Shown here piece by piece: positions 7,837-14,724 of a DNA stretch of 64,000 nt. The notes under the pieces were generated by a model. The model did no database searches and had not been told where the DNA came from. It saw only the letters and a list, made by a program, of their open reading frames with translations. Source of the stretch: Fictibacillus halophilus (lineage in GTDB: Bacteria; Bacillota; Bacilli; Bacillales; Fictibacillaceae); assembly GCF_016401385.1 (NCBI RefSeq), contig NZ_JAEACF010000002.1, positions 62,001-126,000 of the forward strand, in the 5' to 3' direction. A program made the position numbers and the translations under genes. Numbering within the stretch: the first letter of the stretch is position 1; each line of letters opens with the position of its first letter.

Positions 7837-7865
7837 ATTGTAAGGTAGTTATAGCCGGTCGTCAA
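7837..7865 (-). promoter_or_regulatory. Sigma-A promoter of the ABC-F gene
   Basis: TTGACG (7865-7860), 17-bp spacer, TACAAT (7842-7837) on the minus strand. It starts a leader RNA of about 220 bases that carries the small ORF and the attenuator. Confidence 0.8.
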
Positions 7866-7876
7866 GAATCCACTCG

Positions 7877-8323
7877 CTACTCCTGCACCCAGTTTAAATT
7901 CACCTTTCGCTGATTTGCTCCAGGTCGTGTATCTTTTAATAAGCGAATGAATAATAACCCTTTTCGATAAAAAGCCTGAACGGGCTCTTGAAGAACTTTT
8001 TCCGGTAAATGAATCTCTCGATTAAACGCACCGAGTTGGAATTCCTCCGAACTTAAATGATAGGAATCTAACGTAAGCGATAACTTTCCTCGTACAGTCA
8101 GCTTAAACGGATCGACCATAACTTCAACATCCTCTGTACGATTCAGACCAGGAAGAGCCAATACACAGCAAATTTCCTGTGGTGTGTCATAAATGTTGCA
8201 AAGAGGACTTTCATTGTTTTGATTGTTGTTCGATCTTTGATTTTGATTCGGTGTAAAGAACTGATCACCAAAATATTCTTCGGCCATCCTTTTCCAGTCC
8301 ATCATTTGTTTCCAAGTGTCCAA
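7877..8323 (-). CDS. Hsp20/alpha-crystallin family protein at the end of the gerP operon
   Basis: 148 residues. A Gln/Asn-rich N-terminal arm (about 20-40) precedes an alpha-crystallin-like beta-sandwich domain (about 45-140) with segments VEVMVDPFKLTVRGK and FNREIHLPEKV. The C-terminal I-X-I motif seen in oligomeric small heat-shock proteins is not clear. In B. subtilis, divergent Hsp20 members CotM and CotP are spore coat proteins, and the position behind gerPB (13 bases) suggests a coat role here too; this is inference. I prefer TTG 8323, six bases after AGAGGTG; the GTG at 8332 would overlap that site. Probably the last gene of the sigma-K transcript. Confidence 0.75.
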   Translation of the reverse strand: MDTWKQMMDWKRMAEEYFGDQFFTPNQNQRSNNNQNNESPLCNIYDTPQEICCVLALPGLNRTEDVEVMVDPFKLTVRGKLSLTLDSYHLSSEEFQLGAFNREIHLPEKVLQEPVQAFYRKGLLFIRLLKDTRPGANQRKVNLNWVQE

Positions 8324-8335
8324 TTCAATCACCTC

Positions 8336-8539
8336 TTATGAAGGCGGCCCTAAAGGAACAGAAGGAGCAGTATCCGGATCCGGAATCTGAGGGGCAGGAC
8401 CTGTAAAACCGCCTGTGTTAAATAATTGCGATATCGGCTGTATAACCCCGGCGCTTCCTATTTGGAGCACAGATGAGTTTTGTATGCCATCCACTCTTAT
8501 CTGTTGAATAACGATCGTTTGACTAACGAAAAGGTTCAT
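8336..8539 (-). CDS. gerPB: Spore germination protein GerPB-like
   Basis: 67 residues. The N-terminus MNLFVSQTIVIQQIRVDGIQNSSVLQIGSAG follows the GerPB pattern (short beta-strands, NSS-LQIGSAG), and the C-terminus is Pro-rich as in the family. GerP proteins are made in the mother cell and let germinants pass the coat to reach the receptors. The start codon overlaps the end of gerPE (ATGA), showing translational coupling. In B. subtilis and B. cereus gerPB is second in the operon; here it comes after gerPE. Confidence 0.8.
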   Translation of the reverse strand: MNLFVSQTIVIQQIRVDGIQNSSVLQIGSAGVIQPISQLFNTGGFTGPAPQIPDPDTAPSVPLGPPS

Positions 8540-8931
8540 GATTCCTCCTCCTCACTTTCCGGATTAGGATTAGTTAAAAAATTTCGAACATGCTTAACAC
8601 GAGATTGAAGCTTTATATCATTAACCGATCCAATATGAAGAATCGATGAACTGGACACCCCAAGAATATCTATATTCCCAACTCTAATGTAGGGGTTCGC
8701 ATGATACGTGTGTTTTACCTTATACATGGGACACACAGGAACTAATACCGGCTGTGAAAACACTTTGTATTTGCTGTATGGAACATTGAACGTTCCAAAC
8801 TTTGTACTTTCTCTCTGAATCGCTAGTGCTGCAGAAAAGCTATTGATCTTGTCAGTATCTCCTGTTTGCAGTACACCTGAGTTTGCAAGAGAGTTTAAGT
8901 TGACACAGTCTACGACAGATGTACGATACAT
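8536..8931 (-). CDS. gerPE: Spore germination protein GerPE
   Basis: 131 residues, the expected length for GerPE. It begins MYRTSVVDCVNLNSLANSGVLQTGDT, the family pattern in which a beta-rich repeat carries S-VLQ-GD. A second such repeat (SSSILHIGSVNDI) follows near residue 100. It is a coat-associated morphogenetic/permeability protein made late in sporulation. The gene starts ten bases after gerPD and overlaps gerPB by four bases. The ribosome-binding site AAGAGGTG precedes ATG 8931. Confidence 0.85.
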   Translation of the reverse strand: MYRTSVVDCVNLNSLANSGVLQTGDTDKINSFSAALAIQRESTKFGTFNVPYSKYKVFSQPVLVPVCPMYKVKHTYHANPYIRVGNIDILGVSSSSILHIGSVNDIKLQSRVKHVRNFLTNPNPESEEEES

Positions 8932-8941
8932 AATTCACCTC

Positions 8942-9118
8942 TTATAGGGGAACGAGTGATGTGCCTAAAACCAACGATTCAGGAGGTGTGTCAAAGGCAG
9001 AACCCAAGCTGATGCAATCTGTATCTCCAATTAATACGACTGATGACAGCCCCACGCCAATGATATGAATCTCTCCGACATATAACTCATGATTGGTTAC
9101 GCAAAATTTCACTCTCAT
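8942..9118 (-). CDS. gerPD: Spore germination protein GerPD
   Basis: 58 residues, the same length as B. subtilis GerPD, and found here because it is too short for many gene finders. It reads MRVKFCVTNHELYVGEIHII at the start, with VGEI-I-GV-SSVVLIGDT and FDTPPESLVLG later, the recognisable GerPD pattern. It overlaps the 3' end of gerPC by 32 bases and is followed by gerPE ten bases later. GGAGGGG lies just before the ATG with an unusually short spacing. Confidence 0.85.
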   Translation of the reverse strand: MRVKFCVTNHELYVGEIHIIGVGLSSVVLIGDTDCISLGSAFDTPPESLVLGTSLVPL

Positions 9119-9713
9119 CCCCTCCAGTAGACTTAGAATCTCTCAAATGCACGATAAAAGTTTCGATGCCACGATAGATGTCCTCTTTTGTTTTTTGAAT
9201 GATATCTCTTCTGCCCCGTTCGTCTTTAGGCTCATATTTGGTGAGATAGTGTTTGATTCTTCCTGGAACTTGACGCTGTACATCTTCTAATATGAAGATT
9301 CGATAAGGTTCATCTAACGGAATGTTCATTTTACTTTCAAGTGATTGTAAATAAACGGGAGCTTCTTTCTCGAAAAAGCCATCCATCACTTGAATCATCT
9401 CTCGGTAGTTTGGATTTTCGATCGTACTTCGTTCCATCTTTCCTGGCATCTGAAGGGTGTTCTGACCAATATTGAACTGTTCGATCAAGTCTTTACTATC
9501 AGCCGAAGACCCGAGCCCAATGTGTAGGGTACCTTCAAGTTTTTCTATCTTTAATTGATCAAACTTATATTCTACATTTTGAGGTTGGGACGATAGATCA
9601 CTCACTTGTTTCTTTAATGCTTTTATCTGATCTTCTAAGTCTCTTATCTTATCATTTTGATCGAGAATCATCTGTTGTAGCTTGCTCAAGTAATAGTTGC
9701 TCTCTTCATTCAT
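9087..9713 (-). CDS. gerPC: Spore germination protein GerPC
   Basis: 208 residues, matching GerPC (about 205). Residues 8-45 form a coiled coil (LSKLQQMILDQNDKIRDLEDQIKALK region), followed by a beta-segment with EKLEGTLHIGLG and a helical C-terminal half including the segment PVYLQSLESKMNIPLDEPYR. GerPC is thought to help place GerP proteins in the coat. AAGGAGTTG precedes ATG 9713. The 3' end overlaps gerPD in another frame. Confidence 0.88.
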   Translation of the reverse strand: MNEESNYYLSKLQQMILDQNDKIRDLEDQIKALKKQVSDLSSQPQNVEYKFDQLKIEKLEGTLHIGLGSSADSKDLIEQFNIGQNTLQMPGKMERSTIENPNYREMIQVMDGFFEKEAPVYLQSLESKMNIPLDEPYRIFILEDVQRQVPGRIKHYLTKYEPKDERGRRDIIQKTKEDIYRGIETFIVHLRDSKSTGGDESEILRNQS

Positions 9714-9768
9714 ACAATCAACTCCTTAGTTAGATGTATGCCTACTACCTAAGGAATTTGCTTGTCGT

Positions 9769-9990
9769 TTAAAAATTTGCTGCTGCGTTACTGTCATTTA
9801 CATCAGGATCTTGTGTAAACGTTACATTATAGCCGTTCTCTAGACGAAGATTATCCCCTGTATTGAAAGATCCCGCCCCTGCATACGTTTTTGCGTAACT
9901 GACGGGGCATATGGTCTGGACGTCTCCCACATGAAAAACGCTACCGCTCGATATGGAGTTTACTGATACAGATCCCACAATTGCTGGCAT
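9769..9990 (-). CDS. gerPA: Spore germination protein GerPA-like
   Basis: 73 residues starting MPAIVGSVSVNSISSGSVFHVGD, the hallmark of the paired GerPA/GerPF family. The segment GAGSFNTGDNLRL points to GerPA rather than GerPF. It is the first gene of the leftward operon gerPA-gerPC-gerPD-gerPE-gerPB-hsp20. A sigma-K-like promoter lies about 30 bases upstream, so it should be transcribed in the mother cell late in sporulation. GerPA and GerPF are similar enough that the letter is less certain than the family. Confidence 0.82.
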   Translation of the reverse strand: MPAIVGSVSVNSISSGSVFHVGDVQTICPVSYAKTYAGAGSFNTGDNLRLENGYNVTFTQDPDVNDSNAAANF

Positions 9991-10022
9991 ATACGTTCAT
10001 CCCCACTTTCAAGTACTTCTCA

Positions 10023-10052
10023 CATGATATGCATCCGCCCATTCTTTTGTGC
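10023..10052 (-). promoter_or_regulatory. Sigma-K-type promoter of the gerP operon
   Basis: Minus strand GCACA (10052-10048), 16-bp spacer, CATATCATG (10031-10023). This matches the sigma-K consensus (AC at -35, CATANNNT at -10) and sits just upstream of gerPA. Confidence 0.7.
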
Positions 10053-10083
10053 CTAAACGGTCTCATTCACCTTTAGGCTTCTA

Positions 10084-10096
10084 CCTACATAACTTA
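10084..10096 (+). promoter_or_regulatory. Possible sporulation promoter of gerPF-hsp20
   Basis: CATAACTTA at 10088-10096 fits the CATANNNTA -10 element of mother-cell sigma factors. A plausible -35 (CACC) lies 16 bases upstream. Weaker than the divergent promoter. Confidence 0.45.
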
Positions 10097-10151
10097 TTTG
10101 TAAAGGACGACGTCACAATCGTAACTTTTTAGAAAAAGGGAGGTGCTAAAA

Positions 10152-10370
10152 GTGCCCTGTTTAATTGTAGCTCCTATTAATATTAATGCGGCAGAAGGGG
10201 TAGTGAATTTTGGCGATACGCTCGTCATCAATCCCAAATCAACAGGCAAAGGATACAACGGCTCTGGCGGAGGAAACACAGGGAATTTTATACAAACAAC
10301 AAACGTAGTTAACGCAACAAACACTTTAGATCCTGATATTTTCGATTCTAATAATGCCGGCAATGCTTAG
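10152..10370 (+). CDS. gerPF: Spore germination protein GerPF-like, divergent from the gerP operon
   Basis: 72 residues from GTG 10152, six bases after GGGAGGTG; the GTG at 10143 falls inside that site. The sequence MPCLIVAPININAAEGVVNFGD and the C-terminal NATNTLDPDIFDSNNAGNA are typical of GerPF/GerPA proteins. In B. subtilis gerPF closes the operon; here it has been moved to the opposite strand and heads its own two-gene unit with an Hsp20 gene 11 bases downstream. It should act with the other GerP proteins in coat permeability to germinants. Confidence 0.82.
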   Translation: MPCLIVAPININAAEGVVNFGDTLVINPKSTGKGYNGSGGGNTGNFIQTTNVVNATNTLDPDIFDSNNAGNA

Positions 10371-10381
10371 GAGGTATAAAG

Positions 10382-10924
10382 ATGTTAGGCAAAGGTCCAT
10401 TGATGCCTTTTTTTAATAACCGTTCTATGGATGACTGGCTAAATTCTTTTGATCAATACGTCAACAAAGGGCTCAATCAGTTTGAGAAATTTGCAGACCA
10501 GATGTCGTTTGAAGTGGATACAGAAGAGACAACAGACGATTACAAGATTCGTGCAAATCTAAAAGACTATAACCCAGAAGACCTTCAGATTGAAATCCTC
10601 AATCAAGGACTTCAGATTAAAGCACAGCGCGAAGAAATACGGTCAACAAAAAACAAACGAACGGGGCATTTTCAACAAAGAAAGTCCATGAAACGAACGG
10701 AGAGGTTCGTACAATTGCCTTTTATGTTTCGAAATGAAGATGTTAAGGCTCAATATACGAATGGCATCTTAACCATATCCGTTAACAAAAATGGCGGAGA
10801 AGTGATGAATCCGACTGTGCCTATAGAAGTCGTTACTAACCAGAGTGGCAATAGTGCTGAGAACAGCATGAACGTCACCAACACAGCTGATGTAACAACG
10901 AACGACGGGCAGTTTGAAGAATAG
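10382..10924 (+). CDS. Hsp20 family protein linked to gerPF
   Basis: 180 residues with GGAGG eight bases before the ATG. The alpha-crystallin domain covers about 48-140 (YKIRANLKDYNPEDLQIEIL, then the RF-LPF-...-VKAQYTNGILTISV pattern that is typical of the end of the domain). The tail is Asn/Thr/Glu-rich. Small heat-shock proteins bind unfolding proteins without ATP; the tight spacing behind gerPF and likely mother-cell promoter suggest a spore coat component, as for CotM/CotP. It is distinct from the Hsp20 protein at 7877-8323, so the gerP genes are flanked by two different Hsp20 genes. Confidence 0.82.
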   Translation: MLGKGPLMPFFNNRSMDDWLNSFDQYVNKGLNQFEKFADQMSFEVDTEETTDDYKIRANLKDYNPEDLQIEILNQGLQIKAQREEIRSTKNKRTGHFQQRKSMKRTERFVQLPFMFRNEDVKAQYTNGILTISVNKNGGEVMNPTVPIEVVTNQSGNSAENSMNVTNTADVTTNDGQFEE

Positions 10925-10970
10925 ATGCAGCATTTCGTTTTCGTTATGTACTTTTACTTCAATAAAAAAT

Positions 10971-11016
10971 GCTGACAGAAAAGGATGATGTGTTCAACCT
11001 TTCCTGTCAGCTTTTC
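10971..11016. terminator. Bidirectional terminator
   Basis: GCTGACAG-AAAGG and CCTTT-CTGTCAGC form a long stem flanked by A's on the left and TTTTCG on the right. It separates the converging hsp20 and AIM24 genes. Confidence 0.85.
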
Positions 11017-11018
11017 GT

Positions 11019-11762
11019 TTATCTTCCTAATGTAGGTGCTATCCAAACCTCGCCAGTTCCTTCAAAAACGTGCAGGTAACCCTCTCCACTTGTCGCAGAT
11101 CCGATGATTGAAGAGGAAGCTCGTTTTACAGAAAAATCGATATCCCCTTTTCTTAATAGCGCAAAATTGCCATCCACTTGCAGTTTTTCATCATGAAGCT
11201 GTATCTTCATAATCTGTTGAAGCGGAACAGGACTTTGAAGCACACAAAAGCCAGAGCCTCTTAATCTCGTTTGAAACAGTCCGTCTTCTCCTTTTATAGA
11301 AGAAGTTAGTTTTTGCCTGGCTACTCCTAATTGCACAGATGGTTCTGCTGCATAAAACATTCCGCGATCAGCAACAACTTCTTCGTCATTTAAGTTCAAC
11401 AATAAATAATGACCATATGACGGCTCTAAATAGATTTCTCCCGTTCCTTCATACAAAGGTTTAAACAGAGATTCTTCCGTTAATATATTGGAAGCCATCT
11501 TCTTCATGAATCCTCCAACTCCACCTGCATTGCTTTTTAGTCCTAGATCACCTTTCATAAACTGCAATGCTCCCGCCTCAGCTTGAACAGCTCCTTGGCG
11601 CAATGTGATCCGAACTTGTTTTAACGATATTCCCGTTTCTTTGGCGTAGTACGAAGAACTTGAACCTGCACTTGTAACAGGCAACTGCTTATATTCAAGG
11701 ACTTCAAATGTTGCTCGACGTCCTTCTTCTTTTTCAATAACGTTAAAAAGAGATTCATTCAT
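11019..11762 (-). CDS. AIM24 family protein
   Basis: 247 residues from ATG 11762, nine bases after AGGAGG. The protein is beta-rich with two related halves (GDLGLKSNAGGVGGFMKKM and RKGDIDFSVKRASSSIIGS, each followed by EGTGEI/EGTGEV), the pattern of the AIM24/tryptophan RNA-binding attenuator-like fold (PF01987). Bacterial members are of unknown function. No signal peptide or membrane segment. It is transcribed away from the yedF-like gene, and the 119 bases between them must hold both promoters. Confidence 0.82.
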   Translation of the reverse strand: MNESLFNVIEKEEGRRATFEVLEYKQLPVTSAGSSSSYYAKETGISLKQVRITLRQGAVQAEAGALQFMKGDLGLKSNAGGVGGFMKKMASNILTEESLFKPLYEGTGEIYLEPSYGHYLLLNLNDEEVVADRGMFYAAEPSVQLGVARQKLTSSIKGEDGLFQTRLRGSGFCVLQSPVPLQQIMKIQLHDEKLQVDGNFALLRKGDIDFSVKRASSSIIGSATSGEGYLHVFEGTGEVWIAPTLGR

Positions 11763-11881
11763 AACCATCATCCTCCTCTTCCTAGCATAACAAACTCTGA
11801 CTTTGTTTAAACAAAGCGTGGTATAATTCACACAAAGATATTGGCTAACGCCAAAAGAATAAGAGAGAGGCGTGATTAGAC

Positions 11882-12223
11882 GTGCAAAATAAAATCATTC
11901 TTGTAACAACTGACTCATTTGGTACTGGCAATGATCCTGCTCTTGGAGAAAACGTAATGGAAACGTATTTTACTGTTTTAAAACAGCAATCCGATCTTCC
12001 AGCTGCGATTTTTTTCATGAATCGTGGCGTATATTGCCTCACAGAACAGTCTCTATGTTCGTTGCATCTTAAAGAAATTGAAGAAAAAGGCGTTAAAGTA
12101 TTCGCCTGCAAAACTTGTGTGGATCACTATAACGTAGAAACTGAGCTTGCTGCTGGAGAAATTTCAGGCATGGCACACTTTGTAGAGCTTTCTGCTACAT
12201 ATGAAGTTATTACGATTGCATAA
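11882..12223 (+). CDS. yedF: DsrE-like protein of the selenium-metabolism YedF type
   Basis: 113 residues, a single DsrE/DsrF-like domain. The sequence follows the C-terminal domain of YedF (TIGR03527): start NKIILVTTDSFGTGNDPALG, then ETYFTVLKQQSDLPAAIFF with N-GV, the conserved ACKTCVDHY Cys pair (about 80-85) and AAGEISGM. The N-terminal TusA/SirA domain of full-length YedF is absent. Family members usually co-occur with selD and are proposed to handle selenium or sulfur as a persulfide/perselenide carrier. Together with the UGA-containing peroxiredoxin at 304-771 this suggests that the organism uses selenium. Start GTG 11882 with AGAGAGAGG about ten bases upstream. DsrE proteins without selenium roles also exist, so the functional link is inference. 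Confidence 0.78.
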   Translation: MQNKIILVTTDSFGTGNDPALGENVMETYFTVLKQQSDLPAAIFFMNRGVYCLTEQSLCSLHLKEIEEKGVKVFACKTCVDHYNVETELAAGEISGMAHFVELSATYEVITIA

Positions 12224-12276
12224 TATAAAAGTTTTCAAACTTCCTTTTTAGTGTTTATCGTGGGTTTTGAATGTGG

Positions 12277-12407
12277 TTGATTTCCGCTCCAGGTTGCTCG
12301 CTTTCCGCGGGGCAGGCGGTGAGCCCCTTGCCGCTTTGCGCCCTTAAGGGTCTCACCTGACCGCTTGTCCCGCAGGAGTCGGCAACCTTCCGCTCCAATC
12401 AACTTGC
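12277..12407 (-). repeat. 130-bp palindromic dispersed element, copy A
   Basis: Read on the minus strand, it starts GTTGATTGGAGCG and ends with AGCGGAAATCAA. Outer arms (GTTGATT/AATCAAC) and inner arms (AGGTTGC/GCAACCT) are inverted repeats, so it can fold into one long hairpin. It fills most of the gap between yedF and yggT; other copies are at 17661, 26763 and 61888. Confidence 0.85.
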
Positions 12408-12499
12408 AGTGGGTAAAAGATTCAATAGCCCAATCCTTAAGAAAAAAAGAAGAGTATCTACTTTCCATCTTCTTTTTTCTACAAATTTTCGAGGCATTA

Positions 12500-12535
12500 A
12501 AAAAGCGTACACCTAACTTGCAGGTGTACGTTTTC
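12500..12535 (-). terminator. Terminator of yggT
   Basis: CGTACACCT and AGGTGTACG pair around AACTTGC, followed on the minus strand by a T-rich run, immediately after the yggT stop. Confidence 0.8.
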
Positions 12536-12540
12536 TAGTG

Positions 12541-12924
12541 TTATCTTTTTTCTTCTCGTATGATTCTCTTTTCTCTAGTCGTTGCCTCGTCTCGTAATAC
12601 TGGTTGTTCTCTAATAACCGTTTCACGATGAACGTGATCTGCCTTTCTTACTGAGAATAGCCTTTTCAGCAGCATGCCGACTACACCATACACAATGATT
12701 GCAACAATCGTAGACAATTCGATCAGAAATCCATTGGCTAGTTCGATGTTTGGAAAAATCGCTGCAAATGGTAAAAGAAGCGGTTGGCTCAGTCCGTATA
12801 TGAGCTGTGCGAAAGCTGCTCCTTCATTTGCATTAAACAGTTGAAAAATAAAACGTAAAATTAAGATTAGCTGAATGATACCGACTATGAATGAAATAAT
12901 TGTGGCTGGAACGGAACGCCTCAT
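12541..12924 (-). CDS. YggT family membrane protein
   Basis: 127 residues with two to three membrane segments (about 8-30 and 50-85) containing the family pattern ILRFIFQL and YGLSQPLLLPFAAIFP. A long hydrophilic tail of about 35 residues, rich in Arg and Glu, extends into the cytoplasm. YggT/YlmG proteins affect membrane protein or cell-envelope processes; the precise role is not established. ATG 12924 follows GAGGG by seven bases. Monocistronic with its own terminator. Confidence 0.75.
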   Translation of the reverse strand: MRRSVPATIISFIVGIIQLILILRFIFQLFNANEGAAFAQLIYGLSQPLLLPFAAIFPNIELANGFLIELSTIVAIIVYGVVGMLLKRLFSVRKADHVHRETVIREQPVLRDEATTREKRIIREEKR

Positions 12925-12980
12925 CGCAATTCCCTCATTTCATTGGATTTGCTACTAAACATACCCTTCTTTTCACAACA

Positions 12981-13808
12981 TTAAGCATGCTCAATCGGTT
13001 TATTACTTTGATCATACTGACATAGCCATTTCTCCGTAAAATCCACCAGTTCTTTCTGTGGAATCAATTGACAATCAGCCATCCCTACTTTTCCTTTTTT
13101 GACAGGATAACTATTTCGCTCGTAAACCTCCCCAATCTCTTCGAACAATTCTTCTCGGTAAGAAATTTGAGTGAACGACTTCCATACTCGTTGTCCATTG
13201 CTAAAATAAGGACCTGCATTTTGTTCTGTCTTCGGTGACGGGATACGATGTTCAGCAAGGTGCATGGAGGTATTCGAATCATAGCCTACACCTAGCAGAA
13301 GAACATGACCCTGAAGTTCATATATTTTCCCAAGAGGTGATTGTTCCCCTAAACCGAAATCCACTGAATGATCGTTTATGATCGTTTCTTTATTTTTACC
13401 CCATGCAGCAAAAGATTCTGTTGGATGATTGCTCCTTAAAACACCCGGAAACGTGCGAAATGCTTCTACAATCGCTCCCATAAAATATGTTGGTGTTACA
13501 GCTGGATCAAATGCAGGCATCTCTTCTATTATTGTTGGCCACCAATCCTTTGGTACTGGAGGGTTCAGCCATCCTGCTGGATCAGAATAATGAGCCGTAT
13601 GGGAAGGCATAATCAATGTTCCTTCTTCTGTTATAACGTCCATTAACGCTTGCACAACTGCCACAGGTCCTCCTACTACCCAACCTAGTGACTTCAAACT
13701 AGAGTGAACGATAACGGTCATTCCTTTTTTCAGTCCTAGTAGCCGAAGATCCTCTGCCAAAGACACCCTCGTTTTCGGATAATCTGTATGTAATTCTGGA
13801 CTACTCAT
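12981..13808 (-). CDS. AAC(3)-like N-acetyltransferase (YokD/BA2930 type)
   Basis: 275 residues from ATG 13808 after GAAGGTG. Typical antibiotic N-acetyltransferase fold: DLRLLGLKKGMTVIVHSSLKSLGWVVGG near the N-terminus, GTLIMPSHTAHYSDP (about 80-95), RSNHPTESFAAWG (about 140-152) with the conserved His-Pro and Ser, GQHVLLLGVGYDSNTSMHLAEH (about 185-210) with the catalytic-region His. Members transfer acetyl from acetyl-CoA to the 3-amino group of aminoglycosides, but most chromosomal Bacillus versions (YokD, BA2930) have weak or unknown activity. It is divergent from the fructose operon. Resistance should not be assumed. Confidence 0.85.
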   Translation of the reverse strand: MSSPELHTDYPKTRVSLAEDLRLLGLKKGMTVIVHSSLKSLGWVVGGPVAVVQALMDVITEEGTLIMPSHTAHYSDPAGWLNPPVPKDWWPTIIEEMPAFDPAVTPTYFMGAIVEAFRTFPGVLRSNHPTESFAAWGKNKETIINDHSVDFGLGEQSPLGKIYELQGHVLLLGVGYDSNTSMHLAEHRIPSPKTEQNAGPYFSNGQRVWKSFTQISYREELFEEIGEVYERNSYPVKKGKVGMADCQLIPQKELVDFTEKWLCQYDQSNKPIEHA

Positions 13809-13866
13809 GTTTGTCACACCTTCAGATTTATATGTATCTTCATTATACCAAACCAAGATGGAATAC

Positions 13867-13909
13867 TTTGGTTACGATTGATTTTGATTACTTTTGGTTG
13901 TTTTTGATT
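13867..13909 (+). promoter_or_regulatory. Direct-repeat operator of the fructose operon
   Basis: TTTGATT/TTTGGTT recurs at 13883, 13893 and 13903 with an exact 10-bp period, plus another at 13867. The last copy touches the -35 box. DeoR-type regulators such as FruR often bind direct repeats of this spacing, so this is a likely autoregulatory site. Confidence 0.6.
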
Positions 13910-13936
13910 GAAAAATGTAAGGGCTTACGTTACAAT
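13908..13936 (+). promoter_or_regulatory. Sigma-A promoter of fruRKA
   Basis: TTGAAA (13908-13913), 17-bp spacer, TACAAT (13931-13936). The spacer holds an imperfect palindrome GTAAGGGCTTAC. Confidence 0.75.
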
Positions 13937-13971
13937 GTTGTCAAAGATAGAGAACACTTGGAGGTGTCAGG

Positions 13972-14724
13972 ATGCTTACACCTGAAAGACATCGTAAGAT
14001 CATTGAAGTATTAGGCGAAAAATCAGTAGTAACCATACAAGAACTTGTTGAAGCAACAGCGTCCTCTGAATCTACAATACGCAGAGATCTCAGTCAGTTG
14101 CAGAAAGAAAAGAAGTTAAAACGTGTACATGGTGGTGCCTCCCTTACTCACCAAAAAAGCGAAGAATTGAGCGTAATTGAAAAATCAGATAGAAACTCTT
14201 TAGAAAAAGAACGAATTGCTCAATATGCTTGTGATTTAGTCGAGACTGGAGATTGTATCTATCTTGATGCAGGTACGACAACACTAAAGATGATTCCTCA
14301 TCTAAAGGACAGAGATATCACAGTTGTAACGAATGCCATCTCTCACCTTGAAGCCTTGAGTGAGCACAATATTAAAACGTACTTAATAGGTGGACTCGTT
14401 AAGTCTAAAACGAAAGCACTTGTCGGAAGCAGCGCGATTAAAAGTTTGAGTTCCTATCGGTTTGACAAGGTGTTTCTTGGAATGAACGGAATTCACATCG
14501 AGGCTGGTTTCACTACACCAGATCCTGAAGAGGCAGCAGTAAAAGAGTTGGCAATCTCCCTTTCACAAAAAGCATTCATATTAGCTGATCATACTAAGTT
14601 TAATGAGACTTCGTTCTCTAAAGTAGCTGAACTGAGTGAGGCTATCATTATAACGAACGAAAATGATGAAGACGTCATCTATGACTTTCAAGACAAGACA
14701 GAAATAAAGGTTGTGACACCATGA
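13972..14724 (+). CDS. fruR: DeoR family transcriptional regulator FruR
   Basis: 250 residues. An N-terminal DeoR helix-turn-helix (about 3-57, with SESTIRRDLSQLQKEKKLKRVHGG) is followed by a DeoR C-terminal sensor domain (about 75-235; DAGTTT, NAI, GG). In firmicutes the first gene of the fructose operon is a regulator answering to fructose 1-phosphate, made by the PTS uptake encoded here. GGAGGTG lies before ATG 13972. The stop overlaps fruK by four bases (ATGA). It most likely binds the 10-bp-spaced repeats before its own promoter. Confidence 0.92.
   Translation: MLTPERHRKIIEVLGEKSVVTIQELVEATASSESTIRRDLSQLQKEKKLKRVHGGASLTHQKSEELSVIEKSDRNSLEKERIAQYACDLVETGDCIYLDAGTTTLKMIPHLKDRDITVVTNAISHLEALSEHNIKTYLIGGLVKSKTKALVGSSAIKSLSSYRFDKVFLGMNGIHIEAGFTTPDPEEAAVKELAISLSQKAFILADHTKFNETSFSKVAELSEAIIITNENDEDVIYDFQDKTEIKVVTP

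Noticed and set aside
12235..12468. 77-codon minus-strand ORF.
   Set aside because: It runs through palindromic element A; similar frames appear in the other copies only because the repeat lacks stops.
12981..13808. Aminoglycoside resistance gene.
   Set aside because: The fold is AAC(3)-like, but chromosomal Bacillus members of this type often lack strong activity, so resistance is not claimed.
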